Shown here: in pieces, positions 6,845 to 13,192 of the stretch | How the letters are laid out: every line of letters starts with the position of its first letter | Numbering within the stretch: the stretch's first letter is position 1 | Assembly (NCBI GenBank): GCA_902493895.1 | Contig: CABUQW010000036.1 | Coordinates: 1-18,990, forward strand | Direction: 5' to 3' | Source: an uncultured Collinsella sp. | Lineage (GTDB): Bacteria > Actinomycetota > Coriobacteriia > Coriobacteriales > Coriobacteriaceae | Length of the DNA stretch: 18,990 nucleotides | Notes under the pieces: generated by a model | Seen by the model: the letters and a program-made list of their open reading frames with translations, nothing else | What the model was told of the DNA's origin: nothing | The model's database searches: none | Program-made: the position numbers and the translations under genes

Positions 6845-8023
6845 ATGAACGTACTTGTTGTCAACGCCGGCAGCTCAAGCCTTAAATATCAGCTTTTGGA
6901 TACCGATACCCGCGAGGTTTTCGCCAAGGGCAACTGCGAACGTATCGGTTCGGACATGGGCATCTTTGGCCACTCCGAGAACGGTGGCGCCAAGCAGACC
7001 GAGGAGGTCCCTTTCCCCGATCATCGCTCTGCTATCGCTCGTGTGCTCGAGGAGCTCGAGAAGACCGACTTTACGATTGATGGCATTGGTCATCGTATCG
7101 TTCAGGGCGGCTGGCACTTCGATGATTCCGCAGTTGTTGACGACGAAGTTATGGCCAAGATTCTCGAGGTGGCCCCGCTCGCCCCGCTGCACAACTACGG
7201 CGAGGCCGCGGCGATTGAGTATTGCCGTGAGAAGTATCCGGAGCTGCCCAACGTGGCGGTCTTCGATACCTCGTTCCATATGACCATGCCCGAGGTCGCC
7301 TATACCTACGCGCTGCCCAAGGACGTGTGCGACAAGTACCACGTGCGCAAGTACGGCGCCCACGGCACGAGCCACCGCTATGAGTGGATGATGGCCAAGG
7401 AGATCCTGGGTTCGCGCTGCCACCGTCTGCTTTCGTGCCACTTGGGTAACGGTGCTTCGCTCGCTGCTATCGAGGACGGCGTGTGCCGCGACACCACGAT
7501 GGGCCTCACGCCGCTCGACGGCCTGATGATGGGCACTCGCTGCGGTTCCATTGATCCGGCCACCGTGTGCTACCTCCAGCGCGAGGGCGGCTACAGCTAT
7601 CAGGAAGTCGATGACATGATGAACAAGCAGTCTGGTCTGCTTGCCATCTCGGGCATCTCCAACGACGCCCGCGACATCCGTACACGCGCCTCCGAGGGCG
7701 ACGAGCGCTGCCTGCTCGCCTTCGATATGTTCGCCTACAAGGCCATGCAGCAGGCTGGCTCCATGATCGCTTCCATGGCGGGCGTGGACACCATCACCTT
7801 TACCGCCGGCATCGGCGAGAACGACTGGTCGATCCGCAAGGCCTTCTGCGACTGCTTTGAGTGGCTGGGCGTACGCATCGACAACAATAAGAACCGCGAG
7901 GCCGTGGGCAACGGCCCGCAGGTCATCAGCGCCGCCGGTTCAGCCGTTACGGTCATGGTCATCCCCACCGACGAGGAATACATGATCGCCCACGACGTCG
8001 AGCGCCTGACCAAGAACAACTAA
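6845..8023 (+). CDS. ackA: Acetate kinase paralogue 2 (near-canonical)
   Basis: A second 392-residue acetate kinase, colinear with the first and clearly its paralogue. It retains the canonical catalytic set: N7, R84, H116, D141, H173 and H177 (HGTSH), H199 and N202 (HLGNGAS), R232, N327 (GIGEN) and the DEEYMIA block. A172 replaces the usual pocket phenylalanine. It should make ATP from acetyl phosphate in the fermentative Pta-Ack pathway. AAAGGAG at 6834-6840 places the start at 6845. It has its own promoter region and a strong terminator at 8046-8081, and converges on pta. Codon bias is weaker than in copy 1, suggesting lower or conditional expression. On residues, this is the better candidate for the classical housekeeping enzyme. 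Confidence 0.95.
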   Translation: MNVLVVNAGSSSLKYQLLDTDTREVFAKGNCERIGSDMGIFGHSENGGAKQTEEVPFPDHRSAIARVLEELEKTDFTIDGIGHRIVQGGWHFDDSAVVDDEVMAKILEVAPLAPLHNYGEAAAIEYCREKYPELPNVAVFDTSFHMTMPEVAYTYALPKDVCDKYHVRKYGAHGTSHRYEWMMAKEILGSRCHRLLSCHLGNGASLAAIEDGVCRDTTMGLTPLDGLMMGTRCGSIDPATVCYLQREGGYSYQEVDDMMNKQSGLLAISGISNDARDIRTRASEGDERCLLAFDMFAYKAMQQAGSMIASMAGVDTITFTAGIGENDWSIRKAFCDCFEWLGVRIDNNKNREAVGNGPQVISAAGSAVTVMVIPTDEEYMIAHDVERLTKNN

Positions 8024-8045
8024 CGCGCGCATTTGCAAGTAAACG

Positions 8046-8081
8046 AAAGGCCTCCAGAGCAACAGCTCCGGAGGCCTTTTT
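8046..8081 (+). terminator. Strong intrinsic terminator of acetate kinase 2
   Basis: AAAGGCCTCC (8046-8055) pairs with GGAGGCCTTT (8070-8079). A second stem, GAGC/GCTC (8057-8060 / 8065-8068), sits inside across one mismatch with an AACA loop, and five T's follow (8077-8081). Confidence 0.88.
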
Positions 8082-8229
8082 GCTAGCAGGCGGAAATACC
8101 AGTCCCAAAGTGACCATCGCCAGTAACGCCTGCACTCCCAGCAACGGCACCCGGCCATCCAGATCTTCAGCCTCAGCTCGTAGCCAAGCCGCCGTCCACT
8201 CCAGATACCCTGACTGCCACGTGACGGCA
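8082..8229. other. Intergenic DNA with no supported gene
   Basis: Open frames cross this stretch on both strands but run through the terminator or the palindrome at 8230 and match nothing recognised. One point of interest is CCGCCGTCCA at 8189-8198, the inverse of TGGACGGCGG at 8391-8400 near the end of pta (see findings). Confidence 0.5.
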
Positions 8230-8356
8230 GGGACCCTACAGGGTAAAGCTCTGAAAATATTCCACAGGACGGAGGAAGCCCCCGCCGCACGTAGTGCGCA
8301 GCGGGGGCTTCCGACATGTCCGAGGACGTTTTCAGAGCTTTACCCTGTAGGGTCCC
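8230..8356. repeat. Nested palindromic element C (28-bp perfect outer arms)
   Basis: The outer arms 8230-8257 and 8329-8356 are perfect 28-bp inverted repeats (left arm begins GGGACCCTACAGGG, ends CTCTGAAAA). The 71-base interior holds a second perfect 12-bp stem, GGAAGCCCCCGC (8274-8285) / GCGGGGGCTTCC (8301-8312). A third, CGCAC/GTGCG (8286-8290 / 8294-8298), lies inside it, and GGAC (8267-8270) can pair with GTCC (8318-8321). It begins 15 bases past the pta stop. It may end pta transcription or be a structured RNA or DNA cruciform; there is no T-run outside the arms. Its layout resembles elements A and B. Confidence 0.85.
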
Positions 8357-8371
8357 GAGGGGATATGTTCG

Positions 8372-9352
8372 CTACTCAGCCATCTGAGCCTGGACGGCGG
8401 TGATGGCCACGACACCCACGATGTCGTCGGCAGAGCAGCCGCGCGACAGGTCGTTAACCGGCTTGGCGATGCCCTGCAGGATGGGGCCGTAGGCGTCAGC
8501 ACCGGCGAAGCGCTGGACCAGCTTGTAGCCGATGTTGCCGGCCTCGAGGTCGGGGAACACGAGCACGTTGGCCTTACCGGCGACGGAGGAGCCGGGGGCC
8601 TTGAGCTGGGCGACGGTGGGGACGATGGCGGCGTCGAGCTGCAGGTCGCCGTCGATGGCGAGCTCGGGAGCCTTCTCCTTGCAGAACTTCACGGCCTCCT
8701 GGACCTTCTTTGCGACCTCGCCACCGGCGGAGCCCATGGTGGAGTAGGAGAGCATGGCCACGTGCGGCTCAACGTTGCCCATGAAGGTGGACCAGGAGTG
8801 GGCCGAGGCGATGGCGATCTCGGAGAGCTCGTCGGAGGACGGGTTGATGTTGAGGCCGCAGTCGGCGAAGATCAGCGTGCCGTCGGTACCGAACTGCGGG
8901 GTGTCGGTGCACATCACGAAGAAGGCCGAGACCAGCTTGGTGCCCGGGGCGGTCTTGAGGATCTGAAGCGCAGGGCGCAGGGTGTCGGCGGTGGAGTGGC
9001 AGGCGCCGGAGACCAGGCCGTCGGCATCGCCCATCTTGACCATCATGGTGCCAAAGTAGGTGGCGTCCATCACCTGGGCGCGAGCCTGCTCGATGGTAAC
9101 GCCCTTCTTGGCGCGGAGCTCGGCAAACTTCTGCGCGTACTCCTCGTGCTTCTCGGCATTGCGCGGGTCGATGACGGTGGCGCCGGGAACGTCGATCTCG
9201 TCGGGGTTGCCCAGGATGACGATCTTTGCCAGGCCCTCCTCGATGATCTTGGTGGCCGCGACGATGGTGCGCGGATCCTCGCCCTCGGGCAGGACGATCG
9301 TCTTAAGGTCGGCCTTGGCGGCAGACTTCATACGGTTAAGGAAAACGCTCAT
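8372..9352 (-). CDS. pta: Phosphate acetyltransferase
   Basis: Pta (326 aa) interconverts acetyl-CoA + phosphate with acetyl phosphate + CoA, supplying acetate kinase. It is the short single-domain form (family about 320-340 aa) without the N-terminal DRTGG/AAA-like region of enterobacterial Pta. Recognisable blocks: IVLPEGEDPRTIVAA (about 19-33), ATYFGTMMVKMGDADGLVSG (about 97-116), HSTADTLRPALQI, FADCGLNINP, SYSTMGSAGG, NVLVFPDLEAGNIGYKLVQR and the C-terminal GPILQGIAKPVNDLSRG. The start is set by AAGGAG on the minus strand (9357-9362) six bases before ATG. Codon use is highly biased, like the first acetate kinase. It converges on the acetate kinases rather than forming an operon with them. 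Confidence 0.97.
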   Translation of the reverse strand: MSVFLNRMKSAAKADLKTIVLPEGEDPRTIVAATKIIEEGLAKIVILGNPDEIDVPGATVIDPRNAEKHEEYAQKFAELRAKKGVTIEQARAQVMDATYFGTMMVKMGDADGLVSGACHSTADTLRPALQILKTAPGTKLVSAFFVMCTDTPQFGTDGTLIFADCGLNINPSSDELSEIAIASAHSWSTFMGNVEPHVAMLSYSTMGSAGGEVAKKVQEAVKFCKEKAPELAIDGDLQLDAAIVPTVAQLKAPGSSVAGKANVLVFPDLEAGNIGYKLVQRFAGADAYGPILQGIAKPVNDLSRGCSADDIVGVVAITAVQAQMAE

Positions 9353-9405
9353 GTTACTCCTTACAAGCGTTTCGCTAAGCTCCAGGCGCCCGGCTGTTCA
9401 CGAAT

Positions 9406-9426
9406 AAACCCGCTGCTAGCGGGTTT
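9406..9426 (-). promoter_or_regulatory. Perfect hairpin in the pta leader
   Basis: AAACCCGCT (9406-9414) pairs with AGCGGGTTT (9418-9426) around a three-base loop. On the minus strand the hairpin ends in TTTATT, so it could attenuate transcription between the predicted pta promoter and the gene. It may instead be an operator. Confidence 0.5.
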
Positions 9427-9479
9427 ACCTTTCAATTATGTACGCCGCGATGCTTGAGCTTTCCTTGTGTGGCAAGCTC

Positions 9480-9485
9480 ATTATA
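9480..9485 (-). promoter_or_regulatory. Predicted -10 element of pta
   Basis: ATTATA on the plus strand reads TATAAT on the minus strand, giving a pta leader of about 120 bases. The -35 region (about 9503-9508) is a weak match. It mirrors the plus-strand TATAAT at 9500-9505. Confidence 0.4.
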
Positions 9486-9499
9486 GGACGCATTAGCGC

Positions 9500-9505
9500 T
9501 ATAAT
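9500..9505 (+). promoter_or_regulatory. Predicted -10 element of glf
   Basis: A perfect TATAAT about 80 bases before the glf start. Its -35 position (about 9477-9482) is weak and overlaps the -10 of the divergent pta promoter. A 7-bp inverted repeat, TGAGCTT (9455-9461) / AAGCTCA (9474-9480), lies just upstream. Confidence 0.4.
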
Positions 9506-9521
9506 CGCTCTGATAAATATG

Positions 9522-9569
9522 TCTCGAAGAATGTTCGAGAAAAGCCCAGCTAACGAGCCCGTGGCTTTT
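9522..9569 (+). promoter_or_regulatory. Two hairpins in the glf leader
   Basis: TCTCGAA (9522-9528) / TTCGAGA (9534-9540), and AAAAGCC (9540-9546) / GGCTTTT (9563-9569), are perfect 7-bp stems sharing one base. The second ends in T's just before the ribosome binding site and might attenuate expression weakly. Confidence 0.4.
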
Positions 9570-9583
9570 GACAAGGAGTATCG

Positions 9584-10786
9584 ATGCAGATTACCTCAGG
9601 CCTGCCTGAAGGCTTTAACGCCGGCGCGTACGACATGATTGTCGTCGGTGCTGGATATGCCGGTGCCGTTTGCGCCCGCCGTCTTGCCGAGACCATCGGC
9701 TATCGTGTTGCCGTTTTGGAGCGCCGTAGCCACATTGCGGGCAATGCCTATGACTGCACTGACGAGGCCGGAATCCTGATCCACGAGTACGGTCCGCATA
9801 TCTATCACACCTTTAACGAGCGCGTGCACAATTTCCTGTCGCGCTTTACCAAGTGGACGGATTATCAGCACAAGGTGCTCGCCAACATCAACGGTACCCT
9901 TATGCCCGTGCCCTTCAACCATGCGAGTCTCAAGCTCGCCTTTGGTGACGAGCGCGGCGAGGAGCTGTATCAGAAGCTCGTGGAGACCTTTGGCAAGGAT
10001 GTCAAGGTGCCCATTATGGAGCTGCGTAAGAAGAACGACCCCGACTTGGCCGAGGTCGCCGATTACGTCTACGAGAACGTCTTTTTGCATTACACCATGA
10101 AGCAGTGGGGCCAGACGCCCGATCAGATCGATCCCTCGATCACCGGCCGCGTTCCCGTCTTTGTGGGCGATGATGACCGCTACTTCCCGCAAGCTCCCTT
10201 CCAGGGCATGCCGCAGGAGGGCTACACGGCGCTCTTTGAGCACATGCTCGACCACGACCTGATCGACGTGTTCTGCGACGTGGACGCCCGTGACCTCTTT
10301 GAAATCGACGAGACTACCGTCAAGATCGACGGCAAGGTCTACGGCGGCGAGATTGTCTATACCGGTCCGCTCGATGAGCTGTTCAACCTCGACTTGGGTG
10401 CGTTGCCGTACCGCACGCTCGATATGAAGTTCGAGACGCTCGATATGGACCAGTTCCAGCCCGTGGGCACCGTCAACTACACCACGAGCGAGGACTACAC
10501 GCGTATCACCGAGTTCAAGAACATGACCGGTCAGGTCCTGCCCGGCAAGACCACCATCATGAAGGAGTACTCTAAGGCCTATACGCCCGGCTCGGACGAG
10601 ACGCCGTACTACGCCATTCTTGAGCCCGAGAACCGTGAGCTCTATGAGCGCTATCTTGAGCGCGTCCAGAACCTGACGAACTTCCACCCGGTGGGTCGTC
10701 TGGCCGAGTATCGTTACTACGATATGGACGCTGTGACCAATTCCGCCCTCGATCTTTCGGATGAGATTATCGCCTGCCATGCATAA
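9584..10786 (+). CDS. glf: UDP-galactopyranose mutase
   Basis: Glf (400 aa) is the FAD enzyme converting UDP-galactopyranose to UDP-galactofuranose, the donor for Galf-containing glycans. The N-terminal dinucleotide fold is MIVVGAGYAGAVCARRLAE (about 18-36, GxGxxG) followed by VLERRSHIAGNAYD. Family blocks follow: EYGPHIYHT (about 69-77), VPFNHASL, HYTMKQWGQTPDQIDPSI plus TGRVPV (about 169-192), FQGMPQEGYT, and the C-terminal PVGRLAEYRYYDMDAV. AAGGAG at 9573-9578 supports ATG 9584, which adds about 15 residues before the FAD fold compared with many homologues. Its stop overlaps the start of the next gene by 8 bases, so the two are translationally coupled. Confidence 0.96.
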   Translation: MQITSGLPEGFNAGAYDMIVVGAGYAGAVCARRLAETIGYRVAVLERRSHIAGNAYDCTDEAGILIHEYGPHIYHTFNERVHNFLSRFTKWTDYQHKVLANINGTLMPVPFNHASLKLAFGDERGEELYQKLVETFGKDVKVPIMELRKKNDPDLAEVADYVYENVFLHYTMKQWGQTPDQIDPSITGRVPVFVGDDDRYFPQAPFQGMPQEGYTALFEHMLDHDLIDVFCDVDARDLFEIDETTVKIDGKVYGGEIVYTGPLDELFNLDLGALPYRTLDMKFETLDMDQFQPVGTVNYTTSEDYTRITEFKNMTGQVLPGKTTIMKEYSKAYTPGSDETPYYAILEPENRELYERYLERVQNLTNFHPVGRLAEYRYYDMDAVTNSALDLSDEIIACHA

Positions 10787-11810
10787 AGTCATAACATTCG
10801 GTATTCCCTCGTATAACGCCGCCAAGGACATGGACCATTGCATCACCTCCATCTTGGAGGGGAGCAATTACGCCACCGATATCGAGATTATCGTGGTGGA
10901 CGACGGCTCCAAGGACGAGACGGCCGCCAAGGCCGACGAGTGGGAGGCCCGTTATCCTGGAATCATCCGCGCGGTGCACCAGGAGAATGGCGGTCACGGT
11001 ATTGCCGTCCTTTCGGGTCTGCGCGAGGCGCAGGGCACCTACTACAAGGTTGTCGACTCGGATGACTGGCTCGACGCTGCGGCTCTTTCGACTATGCTGT
11101 CGATTCTGCGTGGCTTTGAAGAGCGCGATCAGCGCGTTGACCTGTTTATCTCGAACTACGTGTACGAGAAGGTTTACGAGGGCACGCATACCGCTATTGG
11201 CTACAAATTTGCCCTGCCGCGCAAAAAGATCTTTTCCTGGGATCAGATCGGTCATTTCCGCCTGGACCAGAACCTACTCATGCACAGCCTGTGCTATCGC
11301 ACGGATGTGCTGCGCGAGTCCAACCTTCCCATGCCGCCGCACACGTTCTATGTGGACAACATCTACGCCTACGTGCCACTGCCGCGTTGCAAGACCATGT
11401 ACTACGCCGACATCGACCTCTACCGCTACTTTATCGGCCGCGAAGGTCAGAGCGTCAACGAGGCAACGATGGTCAAGCGTCTGGACCAGCAGTTCCGTGT
11501 TACGCGTATCATGATGGAGTCGTACCACCTGTACAGCGATGTTGAGTCGTCGCGCCTGCGTTCGTACATGATGGGCTACTTCACCATGATGATGGCGATC
11601 TGCTCGGTGCTTACCAAGCTTTCCGAGGAAGATTGCGCCGACGAGCGCCTAAAGACGCTGTGGAATGATTTGAAGGCCTACGACGAGCGCATGTATCGTC
11701 GTGCCCGCTACGGCGTGGTCGGGTTCTTCACCAATCTGCGCGGACGGGCCGGAGACAAAACTACACTCGGCCTATACCGTCTTGCCTCAAAGATCTTTAA
11801 ATTCAACTAG
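10779..11810 (+). CDS. Family 2 glycosyltransferase
   Basis: A 343-residue GT-A fold glycosyltransferase. TFGIPSYNAAKDM (about 6-18) starts the nucleotide-binding fold, IIVVDDGSKDET (about 37-48) is the UDP-binding block and VDSDDWLD (about 92-99) carries the metal-binding DxD-type motif. The C-terminal part is helical and basic, ending ASKIFKFN, with no obvious membrane segment. Coupling to glf (ATG at 10779 inside the glf end) suggests a galactofuranosyltransferase or a related capsule or teichoic-type glycan enzyme; that is inference from context. The in-frame ATG at 10761 is possible but lacks a ribosome binding site. No canonical terminator follows; palindromic element A does. Confidence 0.88.
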   Translation: MHKVITFGIPSYNAAKDMDHCITSILEGSNYATDIEIIVVDDGSKDETAAKADEWEARYPGIIRAVHQENGGHGIAVLSGLREAQGTYYKVVDSDDWLDAAALSTMLSILRGFEERDQRVDLFISNYVYEKVYEGTHTAIGYKFALPRKKIFSWDQIGHFRLDQNLLMHSLCYRTDVLRESNLPMPPHTFYVDNIYAYVPLPRCKTMYYADIDLYRYFIGREGQSVNEATMVKRLDQQFRVTRIMMESYHLYSDVESSRLRSYMMGYFTMMMAICSVLTKLSEEDCADERLKTLWNDLKAYDERMYRRARYGVVGFFTNLRGRAGDKTTLGLYRLASKIFKFN

Positions 11811-11842
11811 CTGCTGAGTAATCGCTGCTGATAGGTTGACTG

Positions 11843-11952
11843 GGCCCCTTGGCCTTTAGTTTGCTACTGCGAACAGTCCTGCTCGCACGGAAAGCACATT
11901 AAGTGCTTTCCGGCTCGTGCGGAACTTGTATCAAACTAAAGGCCAAGGGGCC
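11843..11952 (-). repeat. Nested palindromic element A
   Basis: The arms 11843-11863 and 11932-11952 are perfect 21-bp inverted repeats (left arm GGCCCCTTGG...TTTAGTTTG). The 68-base core holds a perfect 9-bp hairpin, GGAAAGCAC (11889-11897) / GTGCTTTCC (11903-11911), loop ATTAA. Read on the minus strand, the core matches that of element B from AGTTCCGCACGAGCCG through to CAGGACTGT. The inner arm ends (CTTGG..GTTTG) are also related to B, whereas the outer arm halves differ. It lies between the glycosyltransferase end and a mirrored copy of that end. Confidence 0.85.
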
Positions 11953-11977
11953 TCTGCTATAAGAATCGATTGTCAGG

Positions 11978-12011
11978 TTATTTGAATTTGAAGATCTTCG
12001 ACGCGCGGTAC
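11978..12011 (-). pseudogene. Remnant or inverted copy of the glycosyltransferase 3' end
   Basis: Read on the minus strand, 12010-11978 encodes YRASKIFKFK and a stop, close to YRLASKIFKFN and stop at the end of the glycosyltransferase gene on the other side of element A. Similarity continues past the stop: the two flanks share TGA..AATCG and TATAG/GATAG up to the element arms. No further glycosyltransferase sequence is seen; element B starts at 12045. It is either the last trace of a convergent paralogue or an inverted duplication of the neighbouring gene end. Confidence 0.65.
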
Positions 12012-12044
12012 ACAGGGGTCTGGGCTGAAAAGACTTGGTTGGTA

Positions 12045-12169
12045 GGTTGCCCGGTGGGGCTTGGTTATGTTTGTCGCGAGTTCCGCACGAGCCGAAGAGC
12101 ACTTAATGTGCTCTTCGTGCGAGCCAGGACTGTAGAGCAGCAAACATAGCCAAGCCCCACCGGGCAACC
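12045..12169 (+). repeat. Nested palindromic element B
   Basis: The arms 12045-12073 and 12141-12169 form a 29-bp inverted repeat with a single G-U type mismatch at 12065/12149 (left arm begins GGTTGCCCGGTGGGG). The 67-base core has a 9-bp hairpin, GAAGAGCAC / GTGCTCTTC with loop TTAAT, flanked by GCACGAGCC and GTGCGAGCC. It is a second copy of element A in inverted orientation, 92 bases away. It ends 12 bases past the stop of the minus-strand hydrolase gene. No T-run follows either arm. Confidence 0.85.
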
Positions 12170-12181
12170 GGACGAGCTAGT

Positions 12182-13183
12182 TTACTTTGCGGCGCCGGGG
12201 ATGCCGTGGGAGGTTTTGGCGGTTTTGGCTCCGTTTACGATGGCAGTTTCCAGGGCCCTTACTGCGAGCATGCCCAGCAGGTCTAGGGGAACGGCGGCGC
12301 TTGCCTGGGCGCCCAGTTTGCCGCTGGCGAGGGTGTAGATGGTGTCGCCGTCGTTGGTGGTGTGCGTGGGACGGATGGCGTGTGCGTAGGCGTCTGCGGC
12401 CATCTGGGAGACCTTGGTGGCTTGTGCCTTAGTGAGTTCCACGTTTGTGACGATGCAGCTGATGGTGGTGTTGGTGCGGTCGAGCGGCATCTGCATGGAT
12501 CCGGCGGCGGCAAAGGCTGCGAGTTCCATGTCGACGATCTGGTCGCTATCGGCTGCGGCGCGCATACCGGCGACCCACTCGCCGGTGAAGGGGTCGACGA
12601 CGTTGCCGCAGGCGTTGACCGAGACCACGGCGCCCACCTTGACGGGGCCGAGCGCCACGGCAGCAGTTCCAAGGCCGGCCTTCATGCAGGTGGCAGGCCC
12701 CATGAGCTTGCCTACAGTGGCGCCGGTGCCGGCGCCCACGTTGCCCTGCTCGAGCGTGGCGGGGGTGTGGTCGAGCGCTTCGCGCACGGCGGCGATGCCG
12801 GCCTCAATGTCGGGGCGCACGGTCGGGTCGCCATAGGCGAGGTCGAAGATACAGCTGGAGCACACGATGGGCACCTGCGTGGGGCCGACGGGAAGGCCGA
12901 TGCCGCGGCTCTCAAGCTCGCGAGCGACGCCGCTTGCAGCCTCGAGGCCAAAGGCCGATCCACCCGAAAGGCAGACGGCGTGGACCTTGTCGACGGTGTT
13001 CTCGGGTCGCAGCAGGTCGGTTTCGCGCGATGCTGGAGCACCGCCGCGAACGTCAACGCCGCCGGTGGCGCCCTCGGGTGCCACGATTACGGTGCAACCG
13101 GTGCCGGCCTCCTCGTCCGTATAGTTGCCATAGCAAAAGCCATCGACATCGCAGACGTCAATGGCCTCGAGCAGTGTATCCAT
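12182..13183 (-). CDS. P1/DmpA family N-terminal-nucleophile hydrolase
   Basis: A 333-residue member of the P1 (DmpA/Rv1333-like) family: aminopeptidases or amidohydrolases made as one chain that self-cleaves into two subunits, exposing a Ser or Thr nucleophile. Conserved blocks: CLSGGSAFGLEAASGV (about 71-86), GNVGAGTGATVGK (about 147-159), VNACGNVVDP and, decisively, NTTISCIVTNVELTK beginning at N238. By analogy with Rv1333 the cleavage would be N238-T239, giving Thr239 as nucleophile; this is inferred. RPTHTTNDGDTIYTLASG is also typical. AGGAG (13190-13194 on the plus strand) fixes ATG 13183. It is last in the operon with Maf and a DJ-1-like protein. The natural substrate is unknown. Confidence 0.9.
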   Translation of the reverse strand: MDTLLEAIDVCDVDGFCYGNYTDEEAGTGCTVIVAPEGATGGVDVRGGAPASRETDLLRPENTVDKVHAVCLSGGSAFGLEAASGVARELESRGIGLPVGPTQVPIVCSSCIFDLAYGDPTVRPDIEAGIAAVREALDHTPATLEQGNVGAGTGATVGKLMGPATCMKAGLGTAAVALGPVKVGAVVSVNACGNVVDPFTGEWVAGMRAAADSDQIVDMELAAFAAAGSMQMPLDRTNTTISCIVTNVELTKAQATKVSQMAADAYAHAIRPTHTTNDGDTIYTLASGKLGAQASAAVPLDLLGMLAVRALETAIVNGAKTAKTSHGIPGAAK

Positions 13184-13192
13184 GTTTAACTC

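Noticed and set aside
7959..8225. Minus-strand reading frame with a membrane-like stretch (LLGVQALLAMVTLGLVFPP)
   Set aside because: It has no start with a ribosome site, runs through the acetate kinase 2 terminator and into that gene's antisense, and matches no recognised family.
8230..8356. Elements A, B and C as CRISPR repeats
   Set aside because: There is no regular repeat-spacer array and no cas gene; each unit is a single nested palindrome.
11843..12169. Elements A and B as invertible promoter switches
   Set aside because: Inverted arms around a core fit the shape, but the cores hold a hairpin and no promoter, both lie downstream of genes rather than upstream, and no recombinase gene is in the window.
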